This document shows, one piece after another, positions 33,244-42,159 of a stretch of DNA of 64,000 bases. The stretch comes from Mesonia sp. K7 (lineage in GTDB: Bacteria > Bacteroidota > Bacteroidia > Flavobacteriales > Flavobacteriaceae): positions 62,001-126,000 of the forward strand of contig NZ_QKQV01000003.1 of NCBI RefSeq assembly GCF_003233725.1, written 5' to 3'. Numbering within the stretch: position 1 is the stretch's first letter; each line of letters starts with the position of its first letter. The notes beneath the pieces are model-generated. The model did not search any database. It was not told the origin of the DNA and saw only the letters and a program-made list of their open reading frames with translations. The position numbers and the translations under genes are program-made.

Positions 33244-33765
33244 ATGAATTTAATTGATGTTCTGCTGGGAATTATTTTTGTGTATGCTTTTGTACGCGGT
33301 TTTATGCAAGGTTTTATTTCTGCTGTGGTTTCGCTCATAGCACTTGCCGCAGCCATTTATGCGACGCTATATCATAGCGATATCATTACTAATTTTCTCA
33401 TTAATACTTTAAATTTCGAAATCAACAACCTCAGCATTATTGGTTATATACTTACTTTCTTATTGGTTTTTATTGTGCTGGTTTTAATCGGAAGAATTCT
33501 CACCAAACTCGCTGGTTTTTTAGCCCTTGGGATTGTCAATCGGATTTTAGGAGGCTTTTTTAATGTTGCTAAATATGCCCTTCTAGTCAGTGCTATCATC
33601 ATGTATAAACCCGCTTTTACAGAAAAGATTTTCTTTAAAGAAAAAACGATTGAAAACTCTTTCTTGTATCTTCCTGTAAAATCGATAGCACCAAAAGTGT
33701 TTGATGTTTCGTTAGATTATATCGAAAAACGAAAAGAGAAAAATGGGGAGGAAAACAAGATTTAA
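33244..33765 (+). CDS. cvpA: CvpA family membrane protein
   Basis: 173 residues with four membrane segments in the CvpA pattern (NLIDVLLGIIFVYAFVRGFM and GFISAVVSLIALAAAIYATL first; then IIGYILTFLLVFIVLVLIGR). Cytoplasmic tail KRKEKNGEENKI. In E. coli CvpA is linked to colicin V production and purine-locus expression; its molecular role is not settled. The stop overlaps the convergent SulP gene by four bases. Confidence 0.88.
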   Translation: MNLIDVLLGIIFVYAFVRGFMQGFISAVVSLIALAAAIYATLYHSDIITNFLINTLNFEINNLSIIGYILTFLLVFIVLVLIGRILTKLAGFLALGIVNRILGGFFNVAKYALLVSAIIMYKPAFTEKIFFKEKTIENSFLYLPVKSIAPKVFDVSLDYIEKRKEKNGEENKI

Positions 33766-35627
33766 ACAACATCTCTTACATTTGCTGTAATCCATTCTTT
33801 ACACTCATCAAAATTTTCAAAAATAAACTCTTCCGCAACCACATCCGGAATTACATCTATTCTTTCCATCATATAACGTGGTTGCTTTAAAAGATTGACA
33901 AATAAAACCTTTATCTTGGCTTTTTGTAAATCTTGTATCACTCGTAGTAAGGTATAAAGTCCCGATTGGTCAATATATTGCATTCTTCCGAATCTAAAGA
34001 TAACCGTCGTTGCCGTAGCAGGTATTTTTGCAGCAAGATTTTCAAACTCTTCTGTCGAGCCAAAAAACAAAGGTCCTTTGACGTATTTTACGAAAACTTC
34101 TTCTTTTAAGTTTTCAGGTATCCCTATTTGGTCTGCCCAGGATTTTTTCTGCGACAAGGTTTTTACTGAAGAGCGCTGTGCAGTAAGGTTTCCTATTTGT
34201 TTCATAAACATGAGTGAAGCAATGATAAAACCTATTCCGACGGCGTAAACCAAATTCCAAACGGCAGAAAGGATCATCACCACAAACATCACCATTACTT
34301 CAGAACTTATTTTAATCCAACCAAAATCTAAGTCTTTTGGTAAACTTGGTATGGCTTTTAAGCCTTTATAATCGATAACCCCAATTCCAACCGTAATTAA
34401 AATTCCTGCTAAAACAGCCGCTGGAATGGTTGAAGCAATGGGCCCTAAAAGCAATAAGGTGACCAGCAACAATAAACCTGCTATCATCCCTGAAAGTCTT
34501 GTCTTTCCTCCCGATTGAATATTGACCACCGTTCTTATGGTTGCTCCCGCTCCTGGAATTCCACCAAAAAGAGCAGCAATACTGTTACCAATTCCTTGAC
34601 CAACCAATTCTTTGTTGGGTTGATGCTTGGTTTTGGTCATATTATCAGCCACTAAACTGGTAAGCAAAGAATCGATTGCCCCAAGTAATGAAAGTGTAAT
34701 TGCCGCAAAAATGTAAGGTGTAATAGCGCCCAATTTAAATTCGGTAATAATCTCTAACTTAGGAATAGGAAAACCGTCTGGTATTTTAGCGATAGGTTTA
34801 TAATCGAAGTTAAACAAAATCGCCACAAGTGTCATCACCACCAAAGCCACTAAAGTACTTGGAACTGCGGTCGTTATTTTCTTAAATCCGTAAATGATCA
34901 AGATAGTGCCGAGAGCTAAAAAGAGTTCTAAAAAATTGATATTACCCAAAGCCTTGGGCAAAACTTTTATAGTTCCTATAACTCCCGAAGAATCGTTGGC
35001 GGCTAATATTTTTGCCTCTTTCATCACATCTTCCTCCGAAATATAATTTGCCCTGCGAATCGTTTCTTTGAAATCTTCGAGCACCAAAATGCCTTCTTCG
35101 GCCTCATCTTTCAAAATGTTTTCTAAAACGACTTCTTGTGCTCTGGGCCTATATTTTTCTAGTAATTCTTTATCTTCTAACGGGTAATATCCCAAAGATG
35201 GTAAAATCTGAGTGACAATAATGATGATCCCGATAGCTGTCATAAAGCCAGAAACCACCGGATAAGGAATATAACGAATATAATTTCCTAATTTTAAAAC
35301 CCCCAACAAAATCTGGATAAGCCCCGCTAATAGAAAAACGGTTAATATAGCTGGCAATGCTTGATTGACATCTCCTTTATTAGCAGCAACAATGCCTGCC
35401 ACTACCACCATACTTACGGCTGTCATCGGAGCTGTTGGCCCAGAAATTTGGGTATTGGTTCCGCCGAAGAGCGCCGCAAAGAAACCAATAAAAATTGCTC
35501 CGTAAAGACCAGCACTTGGCCCTAGACCCGAGCTTACACCAAAAGCCAATGCTAAAGGTAAAGCGACTATTCCAGCGGTAATCCCGCCAAAAAAGTCGCC
35601 TTTTAAGTTTGAAAATAATCCTTTCAT
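33762..35627 (-). CDS. SulP-family inorganic anion transporter with STAS domain
   Basis: 621 residues. About 12-14 membrane segments, beginning with FFGGITAGIVALPLALAFGV and the family motif ISGPTAPMTAVSMVVV, then PGAGATIRTVVNIQSGGKTR. The C-terminal STAS domain (about 510-615) keeps the motif FRFGRMQYIDQSGLYTLL with IDQSG. A charged insertion of about 65 residues (about 150-220, from LLEKYRPRAQEVVLENILKD on) lies between membrane segments and is not typical of short SulP proteins. The anion could be sulfate or bicarbonate. The second SulP gene lies upstream after 53 bases, same strand. Confidence 0.9.
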   Translation of the reverse strand: MKGLFSNLKGDFFGGITAGIVALPLALAFGVSSGLGPSAGLYGAIFIGFFAALFGGTNTQISGPTAPMTAVSMVVVAGIVAANKGDVNQALPAILTVFLLAGLIQILLGVLKLGNYIRYIPYPVVSGFMTAIGIIIIVTQILPSLGYYPLEDKELLEKYRPRAQEVVLENILKDEAEEGILVLEDFKETIRRANYISEEDVMKEAKILAANDSSGVIGTIKVLPKALGNINFLELFLALGTILIIYGFKKITTAVPSTLVALVVMTLVAILFNFDYKPIAKIPDGFPIPKLEIITEFKLGAITPYIFAAITLSLLGAIDSLLTSLVADNMTKTKHQPNKELVGQGIGNSIAALFGGIPGAGATIRTVVNIQSGGKTRLSGMIAGLLLLVTLLLLGPIASTIPAAVLAGILITVGIGVIDYKGLKAIPSLPKDLDFGWIKISSEVMVMFVVMILSAVWNLVYAVGIGFIIASLMFMKQIGNLTAQRSSVKTLSQKKSWADQIGIPENLKEEVFVKYVKGPLFFGSTEEFENLAAKIPATATTVIFRFGRMQYIDQSGLYTLLRVIQDLQKAKIKVLFVNLLKQPRYMMERIDVIPDVVAEEFIFENFDECKEWITANVRDVV

Positions 35628-35680
35628 ATTTCCGATTTTAGGAAACAGAAAGTTAATTATTTATTTCTAATTTTAAAAAA

Positions 35681-37270
35681 TTATCTGTCTAGAGCTAATT
35701 CTGGTCGAACCTTTCTCTTGAAAAATTCTCTGTAACTCTCAGGATTTTTTATTGTTCCTCTTTCGGATAACAAAGTGATATTTATATTTTTCTCTGCCGC
35801 CCTTATCTTAAATTCGTCTAAAATCTCGATAATGTCGAAATCTAAACTTCTCGTTTTGCGTACATCTATTTCTAAATAAGCATTTTTAGGCAAACTGTGT
35901 AATTCCCTAGAAATAGCTCCTTTGTTTAAAAACGTCACTTCTTCCGCTAAGGTCATTTTAAAACTCTTCTCATCTGCACTAGTTTCCTTATGCAAAAAAT
36001 GAGAGTTTTTGTAACTGTATAATAAAATAGTGATGATTCCTACCGCTAAACCTAAGCCTATTCCTATCAATAAATCGGTAAAAACGATACCTATAATAGT
36101 TGCTATAAAGGGAAAAAACTGAGGTTTTCCTAAACTATACATTTCTTTGAACAGTGAGGGTTTTGCCAACTTGTAACCTACCAATAACAATATCGCAGCC
36201 AATACGGCTAAAGGAATCATATTAAGAAGCGTAGGAATAGTGATAATAGAAACTAATAGAAAAATACCATGTAGTATGGTTGAAAGTTTAGTTTGACCTC
36301 CCGACTGTACATTGGCAGAACTTCTCACAATTACTTGGGTTACGGGTAAACCTCCAATTAATCCAGAAAGCATATTTCCAGTACCTTGCGCAAAGAGCTC
36401 TCGATTGGTAGGTGTCTCACGCTTGTGAGGATCCATTTTATCTGATGCTTCTACACAAAGTAAGGTTTCTAAACTGGCCACAATAGCAATTGTTACCCCT
36501 GTTACCCATACTTCATAATTGGTAATGGCAGCAAAGTTGGGAAAAGTAAATTGCCCCAAAAAGTCAGATGCGCTTTCTGGCACAGGAACCTGTACCAAAT
36601 GTTCTGTAGAAATTCTTAAAGCTTCATTGTCATTCATCAAAATTTGATAAATCACTCCAAAGACTACCGCTACTAATGGTCCTGGTATAACTGTAAAAAT
36701 TTTATGCTTTTTTGTTAAAATAAATTCCCAAAGCAACAATATCAATAAGCTAACTCCTGTTACTACTAAGGCTCCTGGCGAAATATAGTCGAGCATATTG
36801 ATAAGCTCGGTAAAAGTATTTTGCCCGTCAGATTGGAAAAAATTGAGGTCACCTTCATAATCTTTATCGTAACCAAATGCGTGTGGAATTTGTTTTAAAA
36901 ATATGATAATACCTATACCTGCCAGCATCCCTTTGATAACCGACGAGGGGAAGAAGTAACCAATCACACCTGCTTTTAGTGCTCCCATGATGATTTGAAG
37001 AATCCCGCCAATAACCACAGCTACCAAGAAATTTTCAAAGCCCAAAGAGGCTATTGCCGCCAAAACAATAACGGCCAAACCTGCGGCTGGACCACTTACA
37101 CCGAGTTGAGAACCACTGATAGATCCGACAACGATACCACCAATAATTCCAGCGATAAGCCCTGAAAATAATGGTGCTCCACTTGCCAAAGCAATACCCA
37201 AACATAAAGGTAATGCTACAAAAAATACGACCAAACTTGCTGGAAGGTCTTTACTGATATGCTTAAACAT
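35681..37270 (-). CDS. SulP-family transporter with a degenerate STAS tail
   Basis: 529 residues. SulP membrane domain: DLPASLVVFFVALPLCLGIA, LGVSGPAAGLAVIVLAAIAS, GLIGGLPVTQVIVRSSANVQ with SGGQTKLS. The C-terminal domain (about 440-520) has the STAS size but reads ISRELHSLPKNAYLEIDVRK then LDFDIIEI, without the DxSG motif. Relatives in marine bacteria transport bicarbonate (BicA/DAB type), often with a carbonic anhydrase gene nearby, which is not seen here. Substrate therefore open. Confidence 0.88.
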   Translation of the reverse strand: MFKHISKDLPASLVVFFVALPLCLGIALASGAPLFSGLIAGIIGGIVVGSISGSQLGVSGPAAGLAVIVLAAIASLGFENFLVAVVIGGILQIIMGALKAGVIGYFFPSSVIKGMLAGIGIIIFLKQIPHAFGYDKDYEGDLNFFQSDGQNTFTELINMLDYISPGALVVTGVSLLILLLWEFILTKKHKIFTVIPGPLVAVVFGVIYQILMNDNEALRISTEHLVQVPVPESASDFLGQFTFPNFAAITNYEVWVTGVTIAIVASLETLLCVEASDKMDPHKRETPTNRELFAQGTGNMLSGLIGGLPVTQVIVRSSANVQSGGQTKLSTILHGIFLLVSIITIPTLLNMIPLAVLAAILLLVGYKLAKPSLFKEMYSLGKPQFFPFIATIIGIVFTDLLIGIGLGLAVGIITILLYSYKNSHFLHKETSADEKSFKMTLAEEVTFLNKGAISRELHSLPKNAYLEIDVRKTRSLDFDIIEILDEFKIRAAEKNINITLLSERGTIKNPESYREFFKRKVRPELALDR

Positions 37271-37346
37271 AAATAAAAAAGTTGTGTAGGAAATATTTCC
37301 TACGGTTAGAAATAAATTAGTTAAATAAAAAAGTAAACGAGATTAA

Positions 37347-37649
37347 CTAACTGATTTCTGGTGGTGGAGAAAAAGTTTCTGAATAATGAATATTATTTCC
37401 AAGAATGTAGTGAAAATACTCCCCAAACTGTAATTCGTTAGGATTTACAATAGAAACATCTGATTTTGGAATAAGTTTCCAGGAAATGTTATGACTGGTT
37501 TCTTTTTCACTACTCGAAGAGTTTTCTTCCTCTTCGGTAAATGTATAGACATAAGAAATATCAGCGTCATTTTCTATTAAAATCACAACGGTTGGCATGA
37601 CAATAAATGTCATAAAAAGTGATATAAAAAATATTGCTAAATATTTCAT
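37347..37649 (-). CDS. Small membrane-anchored protein, unknown
   Basis: 100 residues from the ATG at 37649 (MKYLAIFFISLFMTFIVMPT). One N-terminal membrane anchor or signal segment, then a Glu/Ser-rich stretch (TEEEENSSSSEKETS) and a C-terminal part ending SETFSPPPEIS. A TTG three codons upstream lies within the -7 element TACTTTTG, so the ATG is the start. It lies between batE and the SulP genes, all on the minus strand. No family recognised. Confidence 0.65.
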   Translation of the reverse strand: MKYLAIFFISLFMTFIVMPTVVILIENDADISYVYTFTEEEENSSSSEKETSHNISWKLIPKSDVSIVNPNELQFGEYFHYILGNNIHYSETFSPPPEIS

Positions 37650-37655
37650 AGGCTG

Positions 37656-37663
37656 CAAAAGTA
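37656..37663 (-). promoter_or_regulatory. Putative -7 element of the small membrane protein gene
   Basis: TACTTTTG, then CAGCCT, then ATG at 37649 on the minus strand; near-leaderless. Confidence 0.5.
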
Positions 37664-37714
37664 CAGTTTTAAACTATCTATTTTGTTAAAAACTTATTAA
37701 GTTATCTAATCTTA

Positions 37715-38473
37715 TTATAGAGTTTTTATATCGTCTTTAAAAATCCAACCCTGTGAACCATTAGGTAATTCTAATTTATAAAACCCATTAAAACTATCCA
37801 GTATTTTAATTTTTGCTCCTTCATGTAACTGAAAAGCCGTTGATGAGTTTTGATTGGGCTCTGACTTTACATCGGTCTCTTTTTCAAAAACGATTGCATA
37901 ATTATTAGAAGCTACTTCCCTTGCCTTGGTATAAGCAAATGTGGTAAAGCTTATCAATAAGACTAACGAGATGACAGAAAGTACAAAGTAAAGTTTTTTC
38001 TTTTTTGAAAATCCTGTGAAAAAATAGGCCAAGAAAAAAACACACATCAACACAGAAGCGATAATTGCCAATACTGCCCATTGGTTTTGGGTAAAAGCTC
38101 CTATCGTGTTTTCCTTAAACTTCTGAAACGCCGTTTTGGGCAGTTCTTCAAAAGCATCGAGTGTCATATTTTGGGCAAAAGCCAAATTGTTTATGATGTC
38201 TTTGTGGTTTGGGTCAAGCTGCAAACCTTTTTCGTAATAATAGATACTGGGTGCAATTTGGTTGAGTTTATAATGGGCGTTACCAAGATTATAATACAAG
38301 TTACTCGATTCTTTTCCCTGATTTAAAATCTGTTCATACTTTGTAATCGCATCCTCAAAATTTCCGTTAGCATAATCTTGTGTCGCGCTTTCAAACAATT
38401 CATCGGGTGATTGTGCCCAACCCAACACCGAAAAAATCAACAATATAACCGATACAAATGTTTTCATCTTCAT
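37715..38473 (-). CDS. batE: BatE: TPR and SH3-like periplasmic/membrane protein
   Basis: 252 residues. Signal peptide (KTFVSVILLIFSVLGWAQ), TPR motifs at about 24-105 (DELFESATQDYANGNFEDAI, NLYYNLGNAHYKLNQIAPSI), two membrane segments at about 130-185, and a C-terminal SH3-like domain (FQLHEGAKIKILDSFNGFYK). Last gene of the Bat operon; overlaps batD by ATGA. Bat proteins are linked to oxidative-stress tolerance and envelope integrity in Bacteroides and Leptospira; the molecular role is unclear. Confidence 0.87.
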   Translation of the reverse strand: MKMKTFVSVILLIFSVLGWAQSPDELFESATQDYANGNFEDAITKYEQILNQGKESSNLYYNLGNAHYKLNQIAPSIYYYEKGLQLDPNHKDIINNLAFAQNMTLDAFEELPKTAFQKFKENTIGAFTQNQWAVLAIIASVLMCVFFLAYFFTGFSKKKKLYFVLSVISLVLLISFTTFAYTKAREVASNNYAIVFEKETDVKSEPNQNSSTAFQLHEGAKIKILDSFNGFYKLELPNGSQGWIFKDDIKTL

Positions 38474-40224
38474 AATTCTTTATCTATCGCTGGCAATACC
38501 TCAGTGGCTCTTTCATAAACTTGTGTGTTTTCTCCCGTTGTAGTAGGCGAGTATCTTGCCATTTCGCAATTTTCCAATAAACCAATAAATTCATTTGCGT
38601 TAGCTTCTGAAGCCCCTTTTTCTGCAAGTGCTTTACGAATATTTTCTTTACTCATTTCACTGGTGGTAATTCGCAATTTTGCTTTCAAGTAATTGTGCAA
38701 AGCTTTTTCGAGCGCTACATAAAAAATAGTATTTTCACCAATATTACTTTTGGCTTCGCTTAAATACTTTCGCGCCAGCTTATCTGCTTTTTTTACATTA
38801 TTGCTTACCTGATCGTTTTGCTTATTTATATATTTTCTTCCCGCTAATATCCCTATCGGAATTAATAATAAAGGGAAAAGCAATAACACCCAAAACCAAG
38901 TCGATTCAAAGAAATCCTCTTTACCGATTTCCTTTAATTTTGGTTTTAACTGAATGTACCGAAACTGGTTTCCTGCTTCCACAAGATTTTTGGTAGTTCC
39001 AACAGAAGCAGATTGATTACCTGAATTTAATGGACCGTTTTCGACATCTATCACAATTTGGTTTGAGGTAATTGTGCGGTAGGTTTCTGAACGTGTGTCG
39101 AAATAAGAAAAGCTCACAGGCGAAATAGGAAATTTACCTTTTTGTTGCGGCACAATGGTATAATTATCAGAAATGCTACCGTAAACACCATTCAAATTAG
39201 TGTTGATGTCTTCCTGGTGTTGGGGCTCATAAACTTCTAATGAAGAAGGCAAGTCTAATTTTGGCAACTGAAAAAGCATTAAATTTCCGTTACCGGAAAC
39301 TTTTACGCTGGCTTCGAGTGCTTCACCAGCATCAAGGGTTTCTCTGTTGGTCGTTACACTAAAATTAAAACTTCCTACTGCACCGCTAAAATTAACTGGT
39401 TTACCTTCTGTTGGCAAAGGTCGTACCTCTATTGTTCTGGTTTGCGCAGCTACTCTTTGTTGCACGGTTTCGTATAATCTTCTCCCAAAAAAATCCCGTT
39501 TATCTGAAGGAACATCTACCGAAACCGAAAGTGTCAACGGTTCTATTTTTAATTCTCCTATTTTCTGTGGGTAAAGAATGGTTTTCCTTAAAGTCACATA
39601 ACGATAAGGTTCGCCTTGGAATGTTCCTTGCTTGACATTAAGCTGATTGATATCTATATTCTGGCTCCAAAAATCGGGAAAAGTCGGGTTGTTTAAAGCT
39701 CGCCATTGACTCACATTGATATTCGGACTCACATACAATATATATTCTACGCTAATGCCTTCATTTAAGTAGGGTGTTTCGTCGGAGATTTTAGTCACCA
39801 AATGTATGTTTTGAGAAGCTGTAATTTCTGCATTATTTCCATCGGTTGGGTTATTTACAGCGGCAACCACTTCTACTTCAATCGGTGTGGTTTTATAGGT
39901 TTTTCCACCTATTTGTATTTCGGCTTGACCAATGGTAAATTTACCACGCGAATTAGGTTGTAAATAGTAACCATAAGACTTCTCATAACTTTTTTTACCA
40001 TTGATCCAGCTATTGCTGATGGATTGAAACGGGCCTCCAACCACCTGAAAACCTCTAAAATCGGGTGGATTGAAATTATCACCGTCTTGATTCATGGTGA
40101 AATCTACCCGAACACGTTCGTTTAAACCAATCGTGTTGCGGCTCACTTTGGCTTCAAACTTTACTTGAGCTTGCGCAAAAAAGCCGATAAAAAATACGAG
40201 TATGTACAATAATTTCGATTTCAT
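38470..40224 (-). CDS. batD: BatD family protein
   Basis: 584 residues from the ATG at 40224, which overlaps the batC stop (TAATG); the TTG two codons earlier is rejected. Signal peptide KSKLLYILVFFIGFFAQAQ, beta-rich repeats with VKFEAKVSRNTIGLNERVRV, DFTMNQDGDNFNPPDFRGFQ and VVGGPFQSISNSWINGKKSY, typical of BatD (oxygen-tolerance family), then one membrane segment at about 445 (FWVLLLFPLLLIPIGILAG) and a cytoplasmic helical tail. Exposed to the periplasm for most of its length. Confidence 0.9.
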   Translation of the reverse strand: MKSKLLYILVFFIGFFAQAQVKFEAKVSRNTIGLNERVRVDFTMNQDGDNFNPPDFRGFQVVGGPFQSISNSWINGKKSYEKSYGYYLQPNSRGKFTIGQAEIQIGGKTYKTTPIEVEVVAAVNNPTDGNNAEITASQNIHLVTKISDETPYLNEGISVEYILYVSPNINVSQWRALNNPTFPDFWSQNIDINQLNVKQGTFQGEPYRYVTLRKTILYPQKIGELKIEPLTLSVSVDVPSDKRDFFGRRLYETVQQRVAAQTRTIEVRPLPTEGKPVNFSGAVGSFNFSVTTNRETLDAGEALEASVKVSGNGNLMLFQLPKLDLPSSLEVYEPQHQEDINTNLNGVYGSISDNYTIVPQQKGKFPISPVSFSYFDTRSETYRTITSNQIVIDVENGPLNSGNQSASVGTTKNLVEAGNQFRYIQLKPKLKEIGKEDFFESTWFWVLLLFPLLLIPIGILAGRKYINKQNDQVSNNVKKADKLARKYLSEAKSNIGENTIFYVALEKALHNYLKAKLRITTSEMSKENIRKALAEKGASEANANEFIGLLENCEMARYSPTTTGENTQVYERATEVLPAIDKEL

Positions 40225-41138
40225 TACCAATCTTTTCCGTTACTTGGCTGACTTTGTTTTGCCTTTTGGGCGTTTATTTTATCTTGTATTTCCTTTTCCT
40301 TGTTTTCCATCGCTTCTAACAAACTTTTGATTTGCTGTGGCGAAAGCTGACCTTTGGCTTGTTGCGGCTGCTGATTTTCTTTTTTCTCATCGCCTTGCTC
40401 CTTTTTAGGATTTTGCTGTTCTTTATTTTGTTGGTCTTTTTTCTGATCGCCTTCGTTTTCTTTTGGCTCTTGCTTTTCTTGGTTGTCTTTAATGTCACCT
40501 TGATCGCCCTCTTCGCTTTTCTTGTCTTCTTGATCTTTGTTTTGTCCTTCTTTTTGATCTTGGTTTTGCTGTTGTTGATCTTGATTTTGGTTGTCCTTAT
40601 TCTGGTCTTTATTATCCTGGTTCTGCTCGTTTTCTTGCTGCTCTTTTTCCAGCATTTTTTTAGCTAAGGCCAAGTTATACCGCGTCTCGTCATCGGTAGG
40701 ATTATTACGCAAAGCGTTTTTGTAGGCATTTACTGCTTTTTCGTACTGTTTTTGCTTCATAAAGGCATTGCCTTGATTATGAAAAGCCTTGTGTTTAACC
40801 ACTTTTTCTTCTGTGGTGGTTGCTGCCGTTTTGTGGTTAAAGCCTGCTTCGGTATTTTTCTCTTGGCTATAATACATATTCCCAAGATTATATCTCGCTT
40901 CAGCATTTTGCGGGTCTCTCGCAATCGCTTTTCTATAATTGGCTTCTGCTTCTGCGAAATTATTATCAGACAGATTTTCTTGCGCCTCTGCCGCAAATGC
41001 TCTTGCTTCTCGTTGCGCTTTTTTTTCTTCTTTGGTTTGTGCATGGAGCACTGAAAAACTCAATAGACCGAAGAACACCCCTAAAAGCGAAACAAAATTT
41101 TTATTTATTTTCTGTAACTTCATTTTCTTTCTTTTCAT
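40224..41138 (-). CDS. batC: BatC: TPR protein with a highly charged Gln/Lys/Asn/Asp tail
   Basis: 304 residues. Signal peptide to about HAQ34, TPR repeats at about 45-165 (NFAEAEANYRKAIARDPQNA, EARYNLGNMYYSQEKNTEAG, QYEKAVNAYKNALRNNPTDD), then a long low-complexity tail of Q, N, K, D, E and a C-terminal helix QLSPQQIKSLLEAMENKEKE. Start ATG at 41138 or 41123 (both fit). Either way it overlaps batB by 38 or 23 bases. The tail explains an apparent hydrophobic gene on the other strand. Confidence 0.87.
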   Translation of the reverse strand: MKRKKMKLQKINKNFVSLLGVFFGLLSFSVLHAQTKEEKKAQREARAFAAEAQENLSDNNFAEAEANYRKAIARDPQNAEARYNLGNMYYSQEKNTEAGFNHKTAATTTEEKVVKHKAFHNQGNAFMKQKQYEKAVNAYKNALRNNPTDDETRYNLALAKKMLEKEQQENEQNQDNKDQNKDNQNQDQQQQNQDQKEGQNKDQEDKKSEEGDQGDIKDNQEKQEPKENEGDQKKDQQNKEQQNPKKEQGDEKKENQQPQQAKGQLSPQQIKSLLEAMENKEKEIQDKINAQKAKQSQPSNGKDW

Positions 41139-42159
41139 TAAATAAATTCAGTTGGGTAATCCAACTGGTTTTTCTTTCCAATAATAAAATCTCAAATACC
41201 AAAAATAAGATTCCTAAGCCTAAAAACCATTGAAACTGCGATTTGTAATCGGCAAATTGCTTGGCTTCAAACTCGGTTTTCTCAACATCTTGTAATAAAG
41301 TATTTATCTCTTCTACTACTTTAGAAGTGTTAGTGCCGTCGATATAACTACCATCGGTTTCTTCCGCAATAGCGGTTAAAACTTCTTGATCTAATTTGGT
41401 GATGACCGTTTGGTTGTTTTGGTCTTTTTTAAACTCAATAACCCTACCATTTCTTTTTATAGGGATGGTTCCCCCCTTTTCGGTTCCTACACCAACGGTA
41501 AAAATTTTGATACCTACTTCTGCCGCTTTTTCCGAAATGGCTTCGATATCGCCACTGTGATCTTCGCCGTCACTCAAAATTACGAGAATTCTACTCGTTT
41601 TGGTTTCATCATCATAATAAGTGGTTGCCAATTCTATCGCATCGTTTATCGCGGTTCCTTGGCTAGAAACCATATCGGTGTTAAGTGCTTGCAGAAACAA
41701 TTTTGCCGAACTGTAATCCGTTGTGATGGGCAGTTGCGGAAACGCACTTCCAGCGTAAGCGATAATACCTACACGATCACCCGCCAAATTGTTGAGTATT
41801 TGCGTCACAATTTGTTTCGATTTTTCTAACCGATTGGGCGCAATGTCTTCGGCTAGCATACTTTTGGAAACATCGACAGCAAAGACAATATCAACCCCTT
41901 CGCGCTTTACGGTTTCTAATTTTGACCCGATTTGCGGATTGACCAATGCCAAAATAAAAAAGCAAAGTGCCAATAAGAAAACAATAAATTTTAATACCAC
42001 TTTAAAGGTGGATAGATTTGGGCTCAATATTTTAAGAAATTTCGCAGAAGCAAACTTTTGATGTGCTTTTTTACGCCACAGCAAATAGCCCAAAAACAGC
42101 AGTACCAAAATTGGGATGATTACAAATAGCCAAAAGTATATTTTCTGTTCAAAAATCAT
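41101..42159 (-). CDS. batB: BatB: von Willebrand A domain membrane protein
   Basis: 352 residues. Two N-terminal membrane segments (YFWLFVIIPILVLLFLGYLL and VVLKFIVFLLALCFFILALV), a VWA domain with the MIDAS motif DVSKSMLAEDIAPNRLEKSK and the later TGxxI-equivalent, ILVILSDGEDHSGDIEAI, and a C-terminal membrane segment (FLGLGILFLVFEILLL). It starts exactly after the batA stop. Confidence 0.92.
   Translation of the reverse strand: MIFEQKIYFWLFVIIPILVLLFLGYLLWRKKAHQKFASAKFLKILSPNLSTFKVVLKFIVFLLALCFFILALVNPQIGSKLETVKREGVDIVFAVDVSKSMLAEDIAPNRLEKSKQIVTQILNNLAGDRVGIIAYAGSAFPQLPITTDYSSAKLFLQALNTDMVSSQGTAINDAIELATTYYDDETKTSRILVILSDGEDHSGDIEAISEKAAEVGIKIFTVGVGTEKGGTIPIKRNGRVIEFKKDQNNQTVITKLDQEVLTAIAEETDGSYIDGTNTSKVVEEINTLLQDVEKTEFEAKQFADYKSQFQWFLGLGILFLVFEILLLERKTSWITQLNLFNEKKENEVTENK

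Noticed and set aside
40332-40667. Open frame on the plus strand coding for a very hydrophobic 111-residue protein
   Set aside because: It is the complement of the Gln/Lys/Asp/Asn-rich tail of BatC, which always reads as Leu/Phe/Ile on the other strand. No promoter or start context.
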